Source: Marispirochaeta aestuarii
GTDB lineage: Bacteria; Spirochaetota; Spirochaetia; JC444; Marispirochaetaceae
Length of the DNA stretch: 64,000 nucleotides
Assembly: GCF_002087085.1 (NCBI RefSeq)
Contig: NZ_MWQY01000002.1
Span: 124,001-188,000 of the forward strand
Direction of reading: 5' to 3'
A model generated the notes under the pieces. That model had not been told where the DNA came from and ran no database searches. It was given only the letters and a program-made list of their open reading frames with translations. The translations under genes were made by a program, and so were the position numbers. Numbering within the stretch: position 1 is the first letter of the stretch; every line of letters starts with the position of its first letter. Positions 16,489 to 25,910 of the stretch are shown piece by piece.

Positions 16489-19244
16489 GTATACGAATCC
16501 TCGCCTGCGGAGTCTTTCGTACAGACCTGAAAAAAATCCTGGGGACGAATCAATCCGATATTGCGATAAGCTTTCTCGAGGGGGGGCTTCACAGCGAACC
16601 GAACAAACTGAGGGAAGCCCTGCAGAGAGCCATCGATGAAGAGCATGCAGCCTCCAGGATAATCCTGCTCTACGGCCTCTGCGGTACCGGTACTTCCGGA
16701 CTGCATGCCCGCAGTATCCCGCTGATCATTCCCCGGGTACACGACTGTATCAGCCTCTTCCTGGGTTCTTCCGCCGCATATACCAGGCAGTTCCGCCACA
16801 TTCCGGGTACCTACTATATCTCCGCGGGATGGTATGAGGAACAGGTCCAGCCCAGGGGATCAAAACCCGGCGGGGACGACAGGGACCCTTCCCAGGAGGC
16901 CATCAGGCTCGATATTTCCCGGGATAAACCGGAAGACCTGGTGGAGAAATACGGTCGGGAAAATGCCGAAGCTATACTCGATGTAACTCACTCCTGGAAA
17001 AAAAACTACAAGCGGGCTGTTTTTATCGATACCGGAAGCGGAGACCGGGATAAATACCGCAAGCATGTCCAGACTATAGGTCAAAAGTTCAATTGGAAGA
17101 CCGAAACCATCGCCGGTTCCACCAGGCTCATGGAAAGAGCCCTGAAGGCAGAGACAGGCGATGATGAGATCCTTGTCGTTGAACCCGGTGAGCTTACCTA
17201 TTTCGATGTTGCCGCGGGCAGACTGAACGCCGGAAAACCTGAAGAGGCGGGCCTCGGTTACTCCCCGCAGCGTCGCAGCTGGACTATCCCGGGCAGCCGA
17301 GGAACAAGCCACCGGCAGCGACGAATCGGTCTCGGCATCGACGCCGGAGGAACGTACACAGACGCGGTACTCTTCGATCTGCAGACGGAATCGGTACTGG
17401 CAAAAACCAAGGCCCTTACGACACCCTGGGATTATACCGAGGGTATCGACAAGGCTCTGGAGCAGCTTCCTGCAGAGACCCTTATCCGAACGGAGATAGT
17501 CTCGGTATCCACGACCCTTGCCACAAACGCCATCGTGGAAAACAACCGGCAGGCTGTAGGACTGCTGTTAATGCCCCTGTCCGATTCCGTGGCCGAAGAG
17601 ATAGAACACCGCCCCCTGCAGCTGATACGCGGGAGGGTTAACATCTCCGGAGAGGTACAGGAAGAGATCGACGAGACGGAGATACGAAAAACAGCCCGGG
17701 AGATGGTGCGGAACCACGGGGTACGGGCCTTCGCGGTCTCAGGGTACGGCGGAACCGTCAACCCGGTGCATGAAAAGACTGTCGCCGGAATTCTGAGGGA
17801 TGAGACAGGACTCATGGTCTGTGCGGGACATGAATTATCGGGTCAGCTGGATTTTACCGTCCGGGCTGCGACCGCAGTGCTGAATGCCGGCATCATTCCC
17901 CACCTGGAGACCTTCTTTCATGCCGTTGAAGACCGGCTCAGGTTCCGCCATATCGACGCACCGGTCCTCTTCGTACGGGGCGATGGTTTCCTCATGAATG
18001 CCTCCTATGCCATGGAACACCCTATAGAAACGGCACTCTCCGGACCCGCCGCGAGCATAGCAGGTGCGCGATACCTTACCGGCTGCGACGAAGCCTGTAT
18101 TATCGATGTGGGGGGAACAACTTCTGACATCGCCTATGTGGAAAACGGCTCCGTGGAGACAGATCCCGACGGTGCCATGATCGGAAATCACCGCACCCAT
18201 GTGCGGGCCGTCGACATGGTTACCCTGGGTATCGGAGGAGACAGCGAGGTAGTATTCGACAGAGGTGATATCCGGGTCGGTCCCAGGCGGGTAAGCCCCC
18301 TCTGCAGGCTCGGCAGGGAGGGTGAGGATCTCCTTAAGAGACTTGCATCCAGGATCGATGATTTCAGCGCCTCCAGCAGCGCTGCCCTGATATGCCGCTT
18401 CACGGGAAAACAGCCCCCCTTCCCGCTCAACCGGATGGAGAAGGAGGCCCTGGATTCCCTGATAAACGGTCCTCTGTCCGTGCTGGAACTGGCCGAGAAA
18501 ATCCTCCTTGGGCACTGGCGCTTTCTCAAACTGGACCGCCTTCTTTCGGTACGCTCCATAGAAATCCTGGGACTCACACCTACAGACCTTCTGCATGTGG
18601 AGGAACGGCTTGTCCTGGGTTCAAAGGAATCCGCCCGTCTGGGACTGAAACTCCACGCCCGTCTCTCAGGTCTCCCGGAAGCTGAGTATGCCCGCCTGGT
18701 CTGGGGGCAGGCTGAAAGAAGCATCAGTGCCGGAGTCATGGCAAAAATGCTCGAGCTCAGCCCGGGGGATCCCGCCGTAGAGCTTCTTGTAAGCGGTGGT
18801 TCCAGGCGGGTCAGGCTTTCAGCGAAGCCGGCGGCACCGCTTGTCGGACTGGGTGCGGCGGCCCCCTTTCTGCTGGGAGGAATCCAGCGCAGCCTTGATC
18901 AGGAAGCTCTGATTCCGGAGAATGCCGATGTGGCCAACGCGATCGGGGCGGTGACTTCATCGGTGCAGGCTCTGGCAAGGGCTTCAATAGTCCCCGCCGC
19001 GCCTGAAGGCTATCGTCTTACCGGTACCGATGATACGATCTATTCGGAATTAAGCCAGGCGGAAAGCGTTCTGGAAGCACGGCTTCTGGAGCAGGTCCGC
19101 CGGAGGGCATTCGCGGCAGGGACCAGCGAAACAGAGGTCAGACTTTCGGTATGGGACAGGGTAGCCCGCAGTGCGACGGGTGAACCTATTCTGCTTGAAC
19201 GCTGCATGGAAGCGGAGATACGAGGCTTACCGGACAACTTTTAG
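16485..19244 (+). CDS. DUF1638-hydantoinase/oxoprolinase (HyuA) fusion
   Basis: 919 residues in one frame. Residues about 1-240 match DUF1638 (LLYGLCGTGTSGLHARSIPL, IIPRVHDCISLFLGS), and 241-280 form a linker. From 281 a HyuA-type ASKHA ATPase begins (IGLGIDAGGTYTDAVLF), with VSTTLATNAIVENNR and IIDVGGTTSDIAYVENG. HyuA proteins hydrolyse ATP to open cyclic amides, usually with a HyuB partner, or activate corrinoid proteins. No hyuB is present. DUF1638 genes are known near methyltransferase clusters in archaea and anaerobes (recalled, not checked). The ATG overlaps the agmatinase stop. Confidence 0.85.
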   Translation: MSIRILACGVFRTDLKKILGTNQSDIAISFLEGGLHSEPNKLREALQRAIDEEHAASRIILLYGLCGTGTSGLHARSIPLIIPRVHDCISLFLGSSAAYTRQFRHIPGTYYISAGWYEEQVQPRGSKPGGDDRDPSQEAIRLDISRDKPEDLVEKYGRENAEAILDVTHSWKKNYKRAVFIDTGSGDRDKYRKHVQTIGQKFNWKTETIAGSTRLMERALKAETGDDEILVVEPGELTYFDVAAGRLNAGKPEEAGLGYSPQRRSWTIPGSRGTSHRQRRIGLGIDAGGTYTDAVLFDLQTESVLAKTKALTTPWDYTEGIDKALEQLPAETLIRTEIVSVSTTLATNAIVENNRQAVGLLLMPLSDSVAEEIEHRPLQLIRGRVNISGEVQEEIDETEIRKTAREMVRNHGVRAFAVSGYGGTVNPVHEKTVAGILRDETGLMVCAGHELSGQLDFTVRAATAVLNAGIIPHLETFFHAVEDRLRFRHIDAPVLFVRGDGFLMNASYAMEHPIETALSGPAASIAGARYLTGCDEACIIDVGGTTSDIAYVENGSVETDPDGAMIGNHRTHVRAVDMVTLGIGGDSEVVFDRGDIRVGPRRVSPLCRLGREGEDLLKRLASRIDDFSASSSAALICRFTGKQPPFPLNRMEKEALDSLINGPLSVLELAEKILLGHWRFLKLDRLLSVRSIEILGLTPTDLLHVEERLVLGSKESARLGLKLHARLSGLPEAEYARLVWGQAERSISAGVMAKMLELSPGDPAVELLVSGGSRRVRLSAKPAAPLVGLGAAAPFLLGGIQRSLDQEALIPENADVANAIGAVTSSVQALARASIVPAAPEGYRLTGTDDTIYSELSQAESVLEARLLEQVRRRAFAAGTSETEVRLSVWDRVARSATGEPILLERCMEAEIRGLPDNF

Positions 19245-19284
19245 AGCTGCCGTATCCGGACATTTCTGTACAGGGAGGATAAGC

Positions 19285-20730
19285 GTGCGCAATGGATGTC
19301 AGTTAATTACCTATCCCGACTCCATGGGGGGCAGTATCGCCTCGCTGAAGCATGGAATCGAGAAGTATTTTTCCCGTGCTATAACGGGGGTCCATATTCT
19401 CCCCTTCTACCCGTCTTCCGGCGACCGGGGCTTTTCTCCCCTGGGATATGACACGGTGGATCCCTCCTTTGGATCCTGGGACGATATCCGGGGCATAAAA
19501 GAGATGGGCCTGGACCTGACTGTCGACTTCATGATCAATCACTTGTCCCGCCGGTCTGCCCAGTTTCAGGACTTTCTGCGCCGGGGTAAGGATTCTCCCT
19601 TCAGGGATTTCTTTATACGCTACAGCAGTTTCTGGCCGGGAGGGGAGCCGACGGATGAAGACCTGGCAAAAATATACACCCGCAAACCCCGTCCCCCCTA
19701 CGTGGAAGAACAGCTTTCCGACGGAACAGCGGAAAAAATCTGGTGTACCTTCGATACAGAACAGATCGATCTGAACCTCGATTCCCCGTCGACACGAAAT
19801 TTCGTGCAGGACTCCATGATGTCACTCTGCCGCCGGGGTGCCGACTGTATCCGCCTGGACGCCTTCGCCTACGGAATCAAGCGCCCGGGGACCAGCTGCT
19901 TCTTTGTCGAACCCGATGTCTGGGACCTGCTGAGCTGGTGCGACAGCATCGCCGCCGAATCCGGAGCTGTGGTGCTTCCGGAGATCCACGAGCACCACGG
20001 CATCCAGCTGAAGCTCGCACAGCACGGCTACCTGGTTTATGACTTTGCACTTCCCATGCTCATTCTCCAGGCCATCTACGACGGCAGCAGCCGTAATCTC
20101 AGGAACTGGCTGTCGATCTGTCCCCGCAGGCAGATCACGACCCTCGATACCCACGACGGTATCGGTGTTGTTGATGTCCGGGACCTTATGACCGACAAAG
20201 AGATTGAAGATACCAGGGACAACCTCTATTCCCGGGGGGCGAATGTAAAACGCATCTACAATACTCCGAAGTACAACAATCTGGATATTTACCAGATCAA
20301 CTGTACCTACTATTCAGCCCTGGGAGACGATGACGAGGCCTATCTTCTGGCCAGGGCGGTTCAGTTCTTCGCACCGGGAATCCCCCAGGTCTACTACGTG
20401 GGGCTCCTTGCGGGCAGAAACGATATAACCCTTCTGGAGAAGACAAAAAACGGAAGGGATATAAACCGCCACAGCTACAGTCTCGAAGAGATCGACTCAG
20501 AACTCGGGCGGCCGGTGGTGAAGAGGCTGCTGCGCCTCATGGAGTTCCGCAGCTCCCACCCTGCTTTTTCGGGTGTATTTACCTTGAAGGAGAGCAGTCC
20601 CTCATCGCTGCATATCGAGTGGCATCATGAAGGCCATTGTGCCTGTCTGAGGGCAGATCTGAATAACCTCTCATTCCGGATCGAAGCCACGGGGAATGCA
20701 GGGACAAATCCTTCAGCTCTGGATTTGTAA
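19285..20730 (+). CDS. GH13_18 sucrose-phosphorylase-like glycoside phosphorylase
   Basis: 481 residues, the usual length for sucrose phosphorylases. Nucleophile Asp192 is in CIRLDAFAYG, acid/base Glu233 in VLPEIHEHHG, and the transition-state Asp291 in TLDTHDGIGV; the positions match the family almost exactly. Relatives cleave sucrose, sucrose 6'-phosphate, glucosylglycerol or glucosylglycerate with phosphate to give glucose 1-phosphate. Which acceptor is used cannot be told. A GTG start at 19285 is supported by GGGAGG six bases upstream, so the upstream in-frame ATG at 19171 is rejected. It follows the HyuA fusion by 40 bases. Confidence 0.88.
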   Translation: MRNGCQLITYPDSMGGSIASLKHGIEKYFSRAITGVHILPFYPSSGDRGFSPLGYDTVDPSFGSWDDIRGIKEMGLDLTVDFMINHLSRRSAQFQDFLRRGKDSPFRDFFIRYSSFWPGGEPTDEDLAKIYTRKPRPPYVEEQLSDGTAEKIWCTFDTEQIDLNLDSPSTRNFVQDSMMSLCRRGADCIRLDAFAYGIKRPGTSCFFVEPDVWDLLSWCDSIAAESGAVVLPEIHEHHGIQLKLAQHGYLVYDFALPMLILQAIYDGSSRNLRNWLSICPRRQITTLDTHDGIGVVDVRDLMTDKEIEDTRDNLYSRGANVKRIYNTPKYNNLDIYQINCTYYSALGDDDEAYLLARAVQFFAPGIPQVYYVGLLAGRNDITLLEKTKNGRDINRHSYSLEEIDSELGRPVVKRLLRLMEFRSSHPAFSGVFTLKESSPSSLHIEWHHEGHCACLRADLNNLSFRIEATGNAGTNPSALDL

Positions 20731-20781
20731 TATCCCCTTGAGAAGATACGGCTGTCCAGGCGTTCCGCTTTCTACTTCCCT

Positions 20782-22950
20782 TCAGGCAGACTTTGAGGCC
20801 GGATCAAGGGGAAAAACAATACGGAAAACCGCACCCGGCTCACTCCTGTACTCCAGAGATCCGTGAAGCTGCAGGACCAGCTCCCTGACCAGAACCAGAC
20901 CAAGGGAACTTCTCTTTCCTGAAGCTTCATCAGAAGGCAGACCGACACCATTGTCCCCGATGGTCAGGGCTATGGAGTTGTCGGGATTTTCCTTCATCTC
21001 TATCCATATGTTCCTCTCCTTCCGACCGCGAAAGGCATGCTTCATGGAGTTGGTAAGAAGTTCGTTGATAATAAGACCGCAGGGAACAGCGGTTTCAATA
21101 CTGAGAGCGACAGAAGCAATATCGGCGACGAAATGAATACCCGCCGTATCCTGATCGAAGGATTGAAGAAGATACTGTGACAGGGACTCGACATAACGGG
21201 AGAAATCTATCCGGGAAAAATCATCACTCATGTACAGCTGCTCATGGATCAGTCCCATGGACTGGATTCTCTGCTGCCCGGCCTGAAATACATCCTTCAT
21301 GATCCGGTCATCTATACTGTCCTCCTGGAGGCTCAGCATGCTGGAAATAATCTGCATATTGTTCTTGACCCTGTGATGGATCTCCCTGAGAAGCACCTCT
21401 TTTTCCCGCAGAGAGGATACTATCTGTTCCCGGGCCATTTTTTGTTCTGAAATATCACTGACAAGATTCATGATTCCGTATACGTCTCCTGAAGAGTCCA
21501 CCAGAGGAGCGACGGAAACATTTACCCAGATACGCGTTCCGTCCTTACGGAGGCTCTGAAATTCCCTGTTAATGACCTTGTCCTTACCCTCTACAATCTC
21601 CCGGAAAAAGATTTTATACGACCCGAGTTCCCCGGGGGGAATAACAGGCAGCTCCTTACCGAGGACCTCGCCGCTTTTCCATCCGTAGATGGATTCAGCC
21701 GCCTTGCTCCAGAGTTCAATAATCCCCTCTCTGTTCTGCAGAACAACAGCAATTGGAGAGTGATCGATAAGGACCTGCATTCTCGTATTTGCTTCACGCA
21801 GACTGACCTCGTTTCTCCGTATCTCCTGGATGCGGTTCTCAAGACGCCGGAGAACCAGATTCAACTGCTCCGTCATACTGTTGAAAGCCGCGGCAAGCAG
21901 GGAAACCTCCCGGGGGCCATGGAGATCGGCACGAAGATCTTCTTCACCCCCGGATATCCTCGTTACCATGCCGGTCAGGTGATCGAGAGGTACAGTTATC
22001 CGCCGGGACAGGAGAATACCGATGAGTACTGCAGTAAGGGCGGCAAGAATGATTATTCCCGCAGAAAAGAGAACCTGTCGGAGAATAGGAGAGAAGGAGC
22101 GGTCCCAGGGGATCTCCGTTACCACCGCCCAGTCAGTGGCTGTAACCGGATAATATTTTCCCACCACGGGTACACCGTTTATTCCGATATAGCGTTCATC
22201 CGTCCCCGTCTGATCTTCTCCGTAACGCAGAAAATCCGCGACAATCGGCAGTCCCGACACATTCTCCGCGGCCAGTGCTCGCGTAAGATCAGGATGGGCC
22301 AGGAGCCGGCCTTTGGAATCGACGATATAGGCGTAGCCCCCGTTTTCAATTAGAACCTGCCCGATAAATTCCCACATGAATCTGAGACTGAGTTCCGCTA
22401 CCAGAACGCCCTGAAAATCACCGAACACATCAAATACCGGAACGGCTGCAGCCACATGGGGTTCGTTGGTACTCCGGTCAATATGGACCTCCCCTACCAG
22501 GGACTCCCGGAGGTTCATCAGATTCTTCCCCTGGGCCTGCAGATACTCCGTCAGATGCTGTGAACCTGTACTGTCAAGGAGAGAAAATCTACCCTCCAGG
22601 TTTCCCTCCCGGTCAAGAAATGCCGCCTGCTGAAGGGCCTCCACATGGCCCAGCAGGCGAGAGAGCATTTCCACCTGATCCTGTACCGACAGGGAAGCAA
22701 TGTCAGCTATCCATGCTGTATTTTTCAGGATCTGCAAACGGGTGCTGATAAAACCATCAAATCTCAAGGCTGTTTTTTCCGCGATTATCTGAATATTCGC
22801 GGATACATATTTCAACTGGCGCCGATAGCTTGCTACCGTCAGTATGGTTCCCGGAACAACAAGGAAAAAAAGCATCAGATACAGAAAAGACCTGGAAAGG
22901 ATTCCCGAGACTGATTGATTGCTCCCTTTGCCCATTGATAATCCCGTCAT
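20782..22950 (-). CDS. Membrane sensor histidine kinase: Cache-HAMP-PAS-HisKA_2
   Basis: 722 residues. TM1 is about 21-43, an extracellular double-Cache-type sensor about 44-290, and TM2 about 293-314. HAMP is about 315-370, PAS about 390-505, and a HisKA_2 block with EIHHRVKNNMQIISSML (His525/526) leads into an HATPase ending near 718. HisKA_2 kinases generally signal to stand-alone receivers or output regulators. No receiver gene adjoins it. The start overlaps the stop of the preceding periplasmic-binding lipoprotein gene as ATGA, suggesting that the lipoprotein delivers the ligand. Confidence 0.9.
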   Translation of the reverse strand: MTGLSMGKGSNQSVSGILSRSFLYLMLFFLVVPGTILTVASYRRQLKYVSANIQIIAEKTALRFDGFISTRLQILKNTAWIADIASLSVQDQVEMLSRLLGHVEALQQAAFLDREGNLEGRFSLLDSTGSQHLTEYLQAQGKNLMNLRESLVGEVHIDRSTNEPHVAAAVPVFDVFGDFQGVLVAELSLRFMWEFIGQVLIENGGYAYIVDSKGRLLAHPDLTRALAAENVSGLPIVADFLRYGEDQTGTDERYIGINGVPVVGKYYPVTATDWAVVTEIPWDRSFSPILRQVLFSAGIIILAALTAVLIGILLSRRITVPLDHLTGMVTRISGGEEDLRADLHGPREVSLLAAAFNSMTEQLNLVLRRLENRIQEIRRNEVSLREANTRMQVLIDHSPIAVVLQNREGIIELWSKAAESIYGWKSGEVLGKELPVIPPGELGSYKIFFREIVEGKDKVINREFQSLRKDGTRIWVNVSVAPLVDSSGDVYGIMNLVSDISEQKMAREQIVSSLREKEVLLREIHHRVKNNMQIISSMLSLQEDSIDDRIMKDVFQAGQQRIQSMGLIHEQLYMSDDFSRIDFSRYVESLSQYLLQSFDQDTAGIHFVADIASVALSIETAVPCGLIINELLTNSMKHAFRGRKERNIWIEMKENPDNSIALTIGDNGVGLPSDEASGKRSSLGLVLVRELVLQLHGSLEYRSEPGAVFRIVFPLDPASKSA

Positions 22951-23951
22951 CGCAGTATCTGGTCGGCAATATTCAAAAGCACCTGGGGAAGGACCAGGCC
23001 CAGCTCCTGTGCGCGGCGGTAATTAACCAGCAGGGTCATATCCGCCGTGGCCACCGGTATCGTACCGGTATCGGTACCTTTCAGTATTTTATCTGCAATG
23101 AGGGCTGCCATTGCACCTGTTTTTTGGAAATCCACGGCGTATGCCAGGACAGCTCCGGATTTCGCCTGGACTGCAGATCCGCCGCTTATGGGTATACTGT
23201 GCCGGGCGGCAAACTGGCTCAGCACTTGCCATCCCTGGACCGACTGCGTAATGGAATCAGCTGTAATCAGGATTCCGTCGATGTCGACTTCGCCCTTGTC
23301 CCTGTCCTCCAGGTCTGCCGCAAGTTCCTCGACACTGCCTGTCCGTGCCTGGACAAGCTCGATCCCCTCCCGCAGGGCGGCCTTTTCCAGTTCGGGAATA
23401 ACGGATTTGTTTGCTTCATAATCAGGGTCATAGGCGGTATAGATTCTTTCGGCATTCGGGACCAGCTGTAGAAGGTATTCGAAGCGCTTAACAACCACCT
23501 GGGCACTGGGAGCGCGTATCCCCGTGGTATTGCCCCCGGGACAATGAACTGTATCGACAAGGCCGGTACCTTCGATATTCCCGAGGCCGAATACCAGGGG
23601 GACAGATCCGTCCAAAGTACTTTTTGCGGCTACGGCGGATCCCGTGGGAAAGGCAAGCACAAGATCGGCTTTTTCGGCTGCAATCCGTTTCAGGATCTCC
23701 CGTTCCTGTTCAGATCCGCTTATGCCTTCATGCAGGAAGATGCCGATATTCTTTCCGTCCTCGTAACCCAGCTCCATCATCTTTTCCGTGAAACCCTCGG
23801 CTATACCCAGGAAAGACTTCGTGCCGCAGATAATATGAACCTGCGGAATCCGCTCCGGTTCTCTTCCTGTGCATCCTGAAAAAACGAGAACCAGCAGAAA
23901 AAGAGTTATGTGACGAGAAAAGCGTCCTTGCTTTTTCATTACCCTTTCCAT
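22947..23951 (-). CDS. ABC-type substrate-binding lipoprotein (PF04392/TrpX-like)
   Basis: 334 residues. A lipoprotein signal peptide ends in VLVFSGC (Cys about 27). The mature part is a two-lobe type I binding fold of the ABC_sub_bind family (ADLVLAFPTGSAVAAKS, PLVFGLGNIEGTG, LAYAVDFQKTGAMAALIADKIL). Relatives bind aromatic amino acids or other small molecules for ABC import. No permease or ATPase gene is adjacent, whereas a Cache-domain kinase is coupled directly downstream. Use as a sensory input protein is therefore inferred. The first ATG is used; a second at 23939 is also possible. Confidence 0.88.
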   Translation of the reverse strand: MERVMKKQGRFSRHITLFLLVLVFSGCTGREPERIPQVHIICGTKSFLGIAEGFTEKMMELGYEDGKNIGIFLHEGISGSEQEREILKRIAAEKADLVLAFPTGSAVAAKSTLDGSVPLVFGLGNIEGTGLVDTVHCPGGNTTGIRAPSAQVVVKRFEYLLQLVPNAERIYTAYDPDYEANKSVIPELEKAALREGIELVQARTGSVEELAADLEDRDKGEVDIDGILITADSITQSVQGWQVLSQFAARHSIPISGGSAVQAKSGAVLAYAVDFQKTGAMAALIADKILKGTDTGTIPVATADMTLLVNYRRAQELGLVLPQVLLNIADQILR

Positions 23952-24002
23952 CGCAGCGTCGAATATGTTTCTACTGAGAACAGGTATTATTTCTCTTTAT
24001 AA

Positions 24003-24031
24003 AGTATAGGAGAAGAGATCAGGATTGTCGA
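24003..24031 (-). promoter_or_regulatory. Promoter of the lipoprotein-kinase operon
   Basis: Minus-strand TCGACA (24031-24026), 17-base spacer, TATACT (24008-24003); each box matches consensus 5/6. The expected leader before the ATG at 23951 is about 45 bases. Confidence 0.65.
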
Positions 24032-24063
24032 ATCGGAAAGAGCTTAAGTTACAGAAACAGCCC

Positions 24064-24115
24064 CTCCCCGGGGATTAAGCATCTAACGCTCAAGCGTGTA
24101 CTCAATCCGGGGGAG
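24064..24115. other. Imperfect GC-rich hairpin between helicase and lipoprotein genes
   Basis: CTCCCC (24064-24069) pairs with GGGGAG (24110-24115), and GGATT (24072-24076) pairs with AATCC (24104-24108), with a small internal bulge. A second small hairpin (ACGC/GCGT, 24086-24097) sits in the loop. There is no U-tract on either strand, so a Rho-independent terminator for the helicase gene is possible but unproven. Confidence 0.35.
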
Positions 24116-24152
24116 CAGACTATTGAATATAACTCCCGGGCAGAGGGTTTCT

Positions 24153-25868
24153 TCAGGATTTCTTACCCTTCAGAAACCGGGAAATCTTTTTAAACAGAGA
24201 GACTTTGGCGTGTTTTTTCTCCGCCTGGGCCAGTTCGGGGCTTATGGTAAAATTCTCCCCATACTTCTGGCGATAGTATTCCACCCTGTCTTCCAGTGAC
24301 TGATCACCTTTCCTGGCAAGCTCGGGTTTGATTTTTCTTCCAGGTTTTCGGGGGGGCTGATTTTTTGGCTCCCGCCGCTTCTGCTGTACCGCTTCCTTTT
24401 CCGGTCTCTTTCCCCGTCTGGTCCCGCCGGCCGGCTGGGTTCTCTGGGAATCCCGGGGAACTTCCTTTTTGCGGTTCCGCTGTTTTTCAGGTTTGTCCCG
24501 GCGCGGATCGTTCCGTTTACCGACCCCGGTCTGTCTGCCGGTTACGGATTCAATATTTTCAGATATCTCCCGGCTCCGATCCCGGTCCCTGTCGCGGCCA
24601 CGGGAATCCCTCCTTCCGGTCCGCCGTTCCGGACGTTTGTCACCCCGCTTTCGATCTCCCCGCCGGTCATTGCGACGGTCTCCCCGATCTCGCTTCAGGT
24701 AATGATCGTGCATGACGTTCATCCCTGCACTCTGGTCCTCCGCCAGCATAGAGGGGTCAAGCTCCGCCACGGGGATCTTCATACCGATAAAGCTTTCAAT
24801 GGCCGGCAGCCCGTAGACAAAGCGTTCGCAGGCCAGGGTAATGGCCTTTCCTTCCCTGCCGGCCCGGGCCGTCCTGCCTATACGGTGTACGTAGCTTTCA
24901 GGATCCTCGGGAACATCATAGTTGATCACCATGTCCAGGTCGTTTATGTGCAGACCCCGGGCGGCCACATCGGTGGCAACCAGGAAACGCAGGTCGCCCT
25001 TCTTGATGCGGTTGATGGTGGAAAGCCGCTTTTTCTGGGGCATATCTCCCATGATGTACTCACAGGGAAACCCGTTCAGAGAGAGACGCTTGGCCACCTC
25101 CACGGCGGCGAATTTGGTATTGGTAAAGATGATTGCGTTGGCGGGCTGCATGGTTTTAAAGATACCGATGACCATACGTATCTTTTCGTCCCGGGACAGA
25201 TGATAGATACTCTGGTCGATCTCCTCCACCGTGATGGACTCCGGTTCGATCTCGATATGCATCGGATCCCGCATGTATTCCCAGGCCAGGTTCTGTACCC
25301 GTACGCTCATGGTGGCGGAAAAGAGCATGGTCCTGCGTTCATCCAGGGGGGGCAGCATTTTTACAATACGCCTCAGGTCCGGCAGAAAACCCATATCAAA
25401 GAGCCGGTCCGCCTCGTCGATTACAACCGCTCCAAAGCCCTTGAAATCCATCTTTTTCTGCTTTCCAAAATCAATCAATCGCCCCGGTGTCCCGACAACG
25501 ATATCCACACCTTCCCGGAGCATCCGCTCCTGGTCCCCGTAGCCTACACCGCCGTAGAAACTGCCTACCTTGAAATCAAGATGGCTTCCCAGCAGTTTAG
25601 CTTCTTCCTCTATCTGCACCACCAGTTCCCGGGTGGGAGCGATAATCAGGGCCTTCTTTTTCTCCACCGAGTCGGTCAAAAACAGATGGTAGATGGAGAG
25701 CAGAAAGGCCGCGGTTTTTCCCGTCCCCGTCTGGGACTGGGCCGTCACATCCTTGCCGGCAAAAATCGCCTGAAAACACTGTTCCTGTACAGGCATGCAC
25801 TCTTCAAAGCCGGCTTCTTGAATACCCTTCTGGATATCCGGATGAAAATCAAAGTCTGTAAATCTCAT
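24153..25868 (-). CDS. DEAD-box ATP-dependent RNA helicase with long basic tail
   Basis: 571 residues. The core (about 1-375) has every family motif: AQSQTGTGKT (43-52), PTRELV, TPGR, DEAD (151-154), SAT (184-186), ARGLHINDLD and HRIGRTAR (328-335). From about 391 the protein carries a disordered tail of roughly 180 residues rich in Arg, Lys, Asp and Gly (repeated DRGDRR/RDRDRDR-like runs), then a short ordered-looking end. Such tails bind RNA non-specifically. RhlE/CsdA-like roles in ribosome assembly or RNA decay at low temperature are likely. GAGG precedes the ATG by a normal distance. Confidence 0.93.
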   Translation of the reverse strand: MRFTDFDFHPDIQKGIQEAGFEECMPVQEQCFQAIFAGKDVTAQSQTGTGKTAAFLLSIYHLFLTDSVEKKKALIIAPTRELVVQIEEEAKLLGSHLDFKVGSFYGGVGYGDQERMLREGVDIVVGTPGRLIDFGKQKKMDFKGFGAVVIDEADRLFDMGFLPDLRRIVKMLPPLDERRTMLFSATMSVRVQNLAWEYMRDPMHIEIEPESITVEEIDQSIYHLSRDEKIRMVIGIFKTMQPANAIIFTNTKFAAVEVAKRLSLNGFPCEYIMGDMPQKKRLSTINRIKKGDLRFLVATDVAARGLHINDLDMVINYDVPEDPESYVHRIGRTARAGREGKAITLACERFVYGLPAIESFIGMKIPVAELDPSMLAEDQSAGMNVMHDHYLKRDRGDRRNDRRGDRKRGDKRPERRTGRRDSRGRDRDRDRSREISENIESVTGRQTGVGKRNDPRRDKPEKQRNRKKEVPRDSQRTQPAGGTRRGKRPEKEAVQQKRREPKNQPPRKPGRKIKPELARKGDQSLEDRVEYYRQKYGENFTISPELAQAEKKHAKVSLFKKISRFLKGKKS

Positions 25869-25910
25869 ACTGACCTCACTATAGCATTTTTACCGGCGAT
25901 ACAACAAGAT

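Noticed and set aside
24064-24115. Rho-independent terminator of the DEAD-box gene
   Set aside because: Stem is interrupted and neither strand has a U-tract; listed only as a hairpin.
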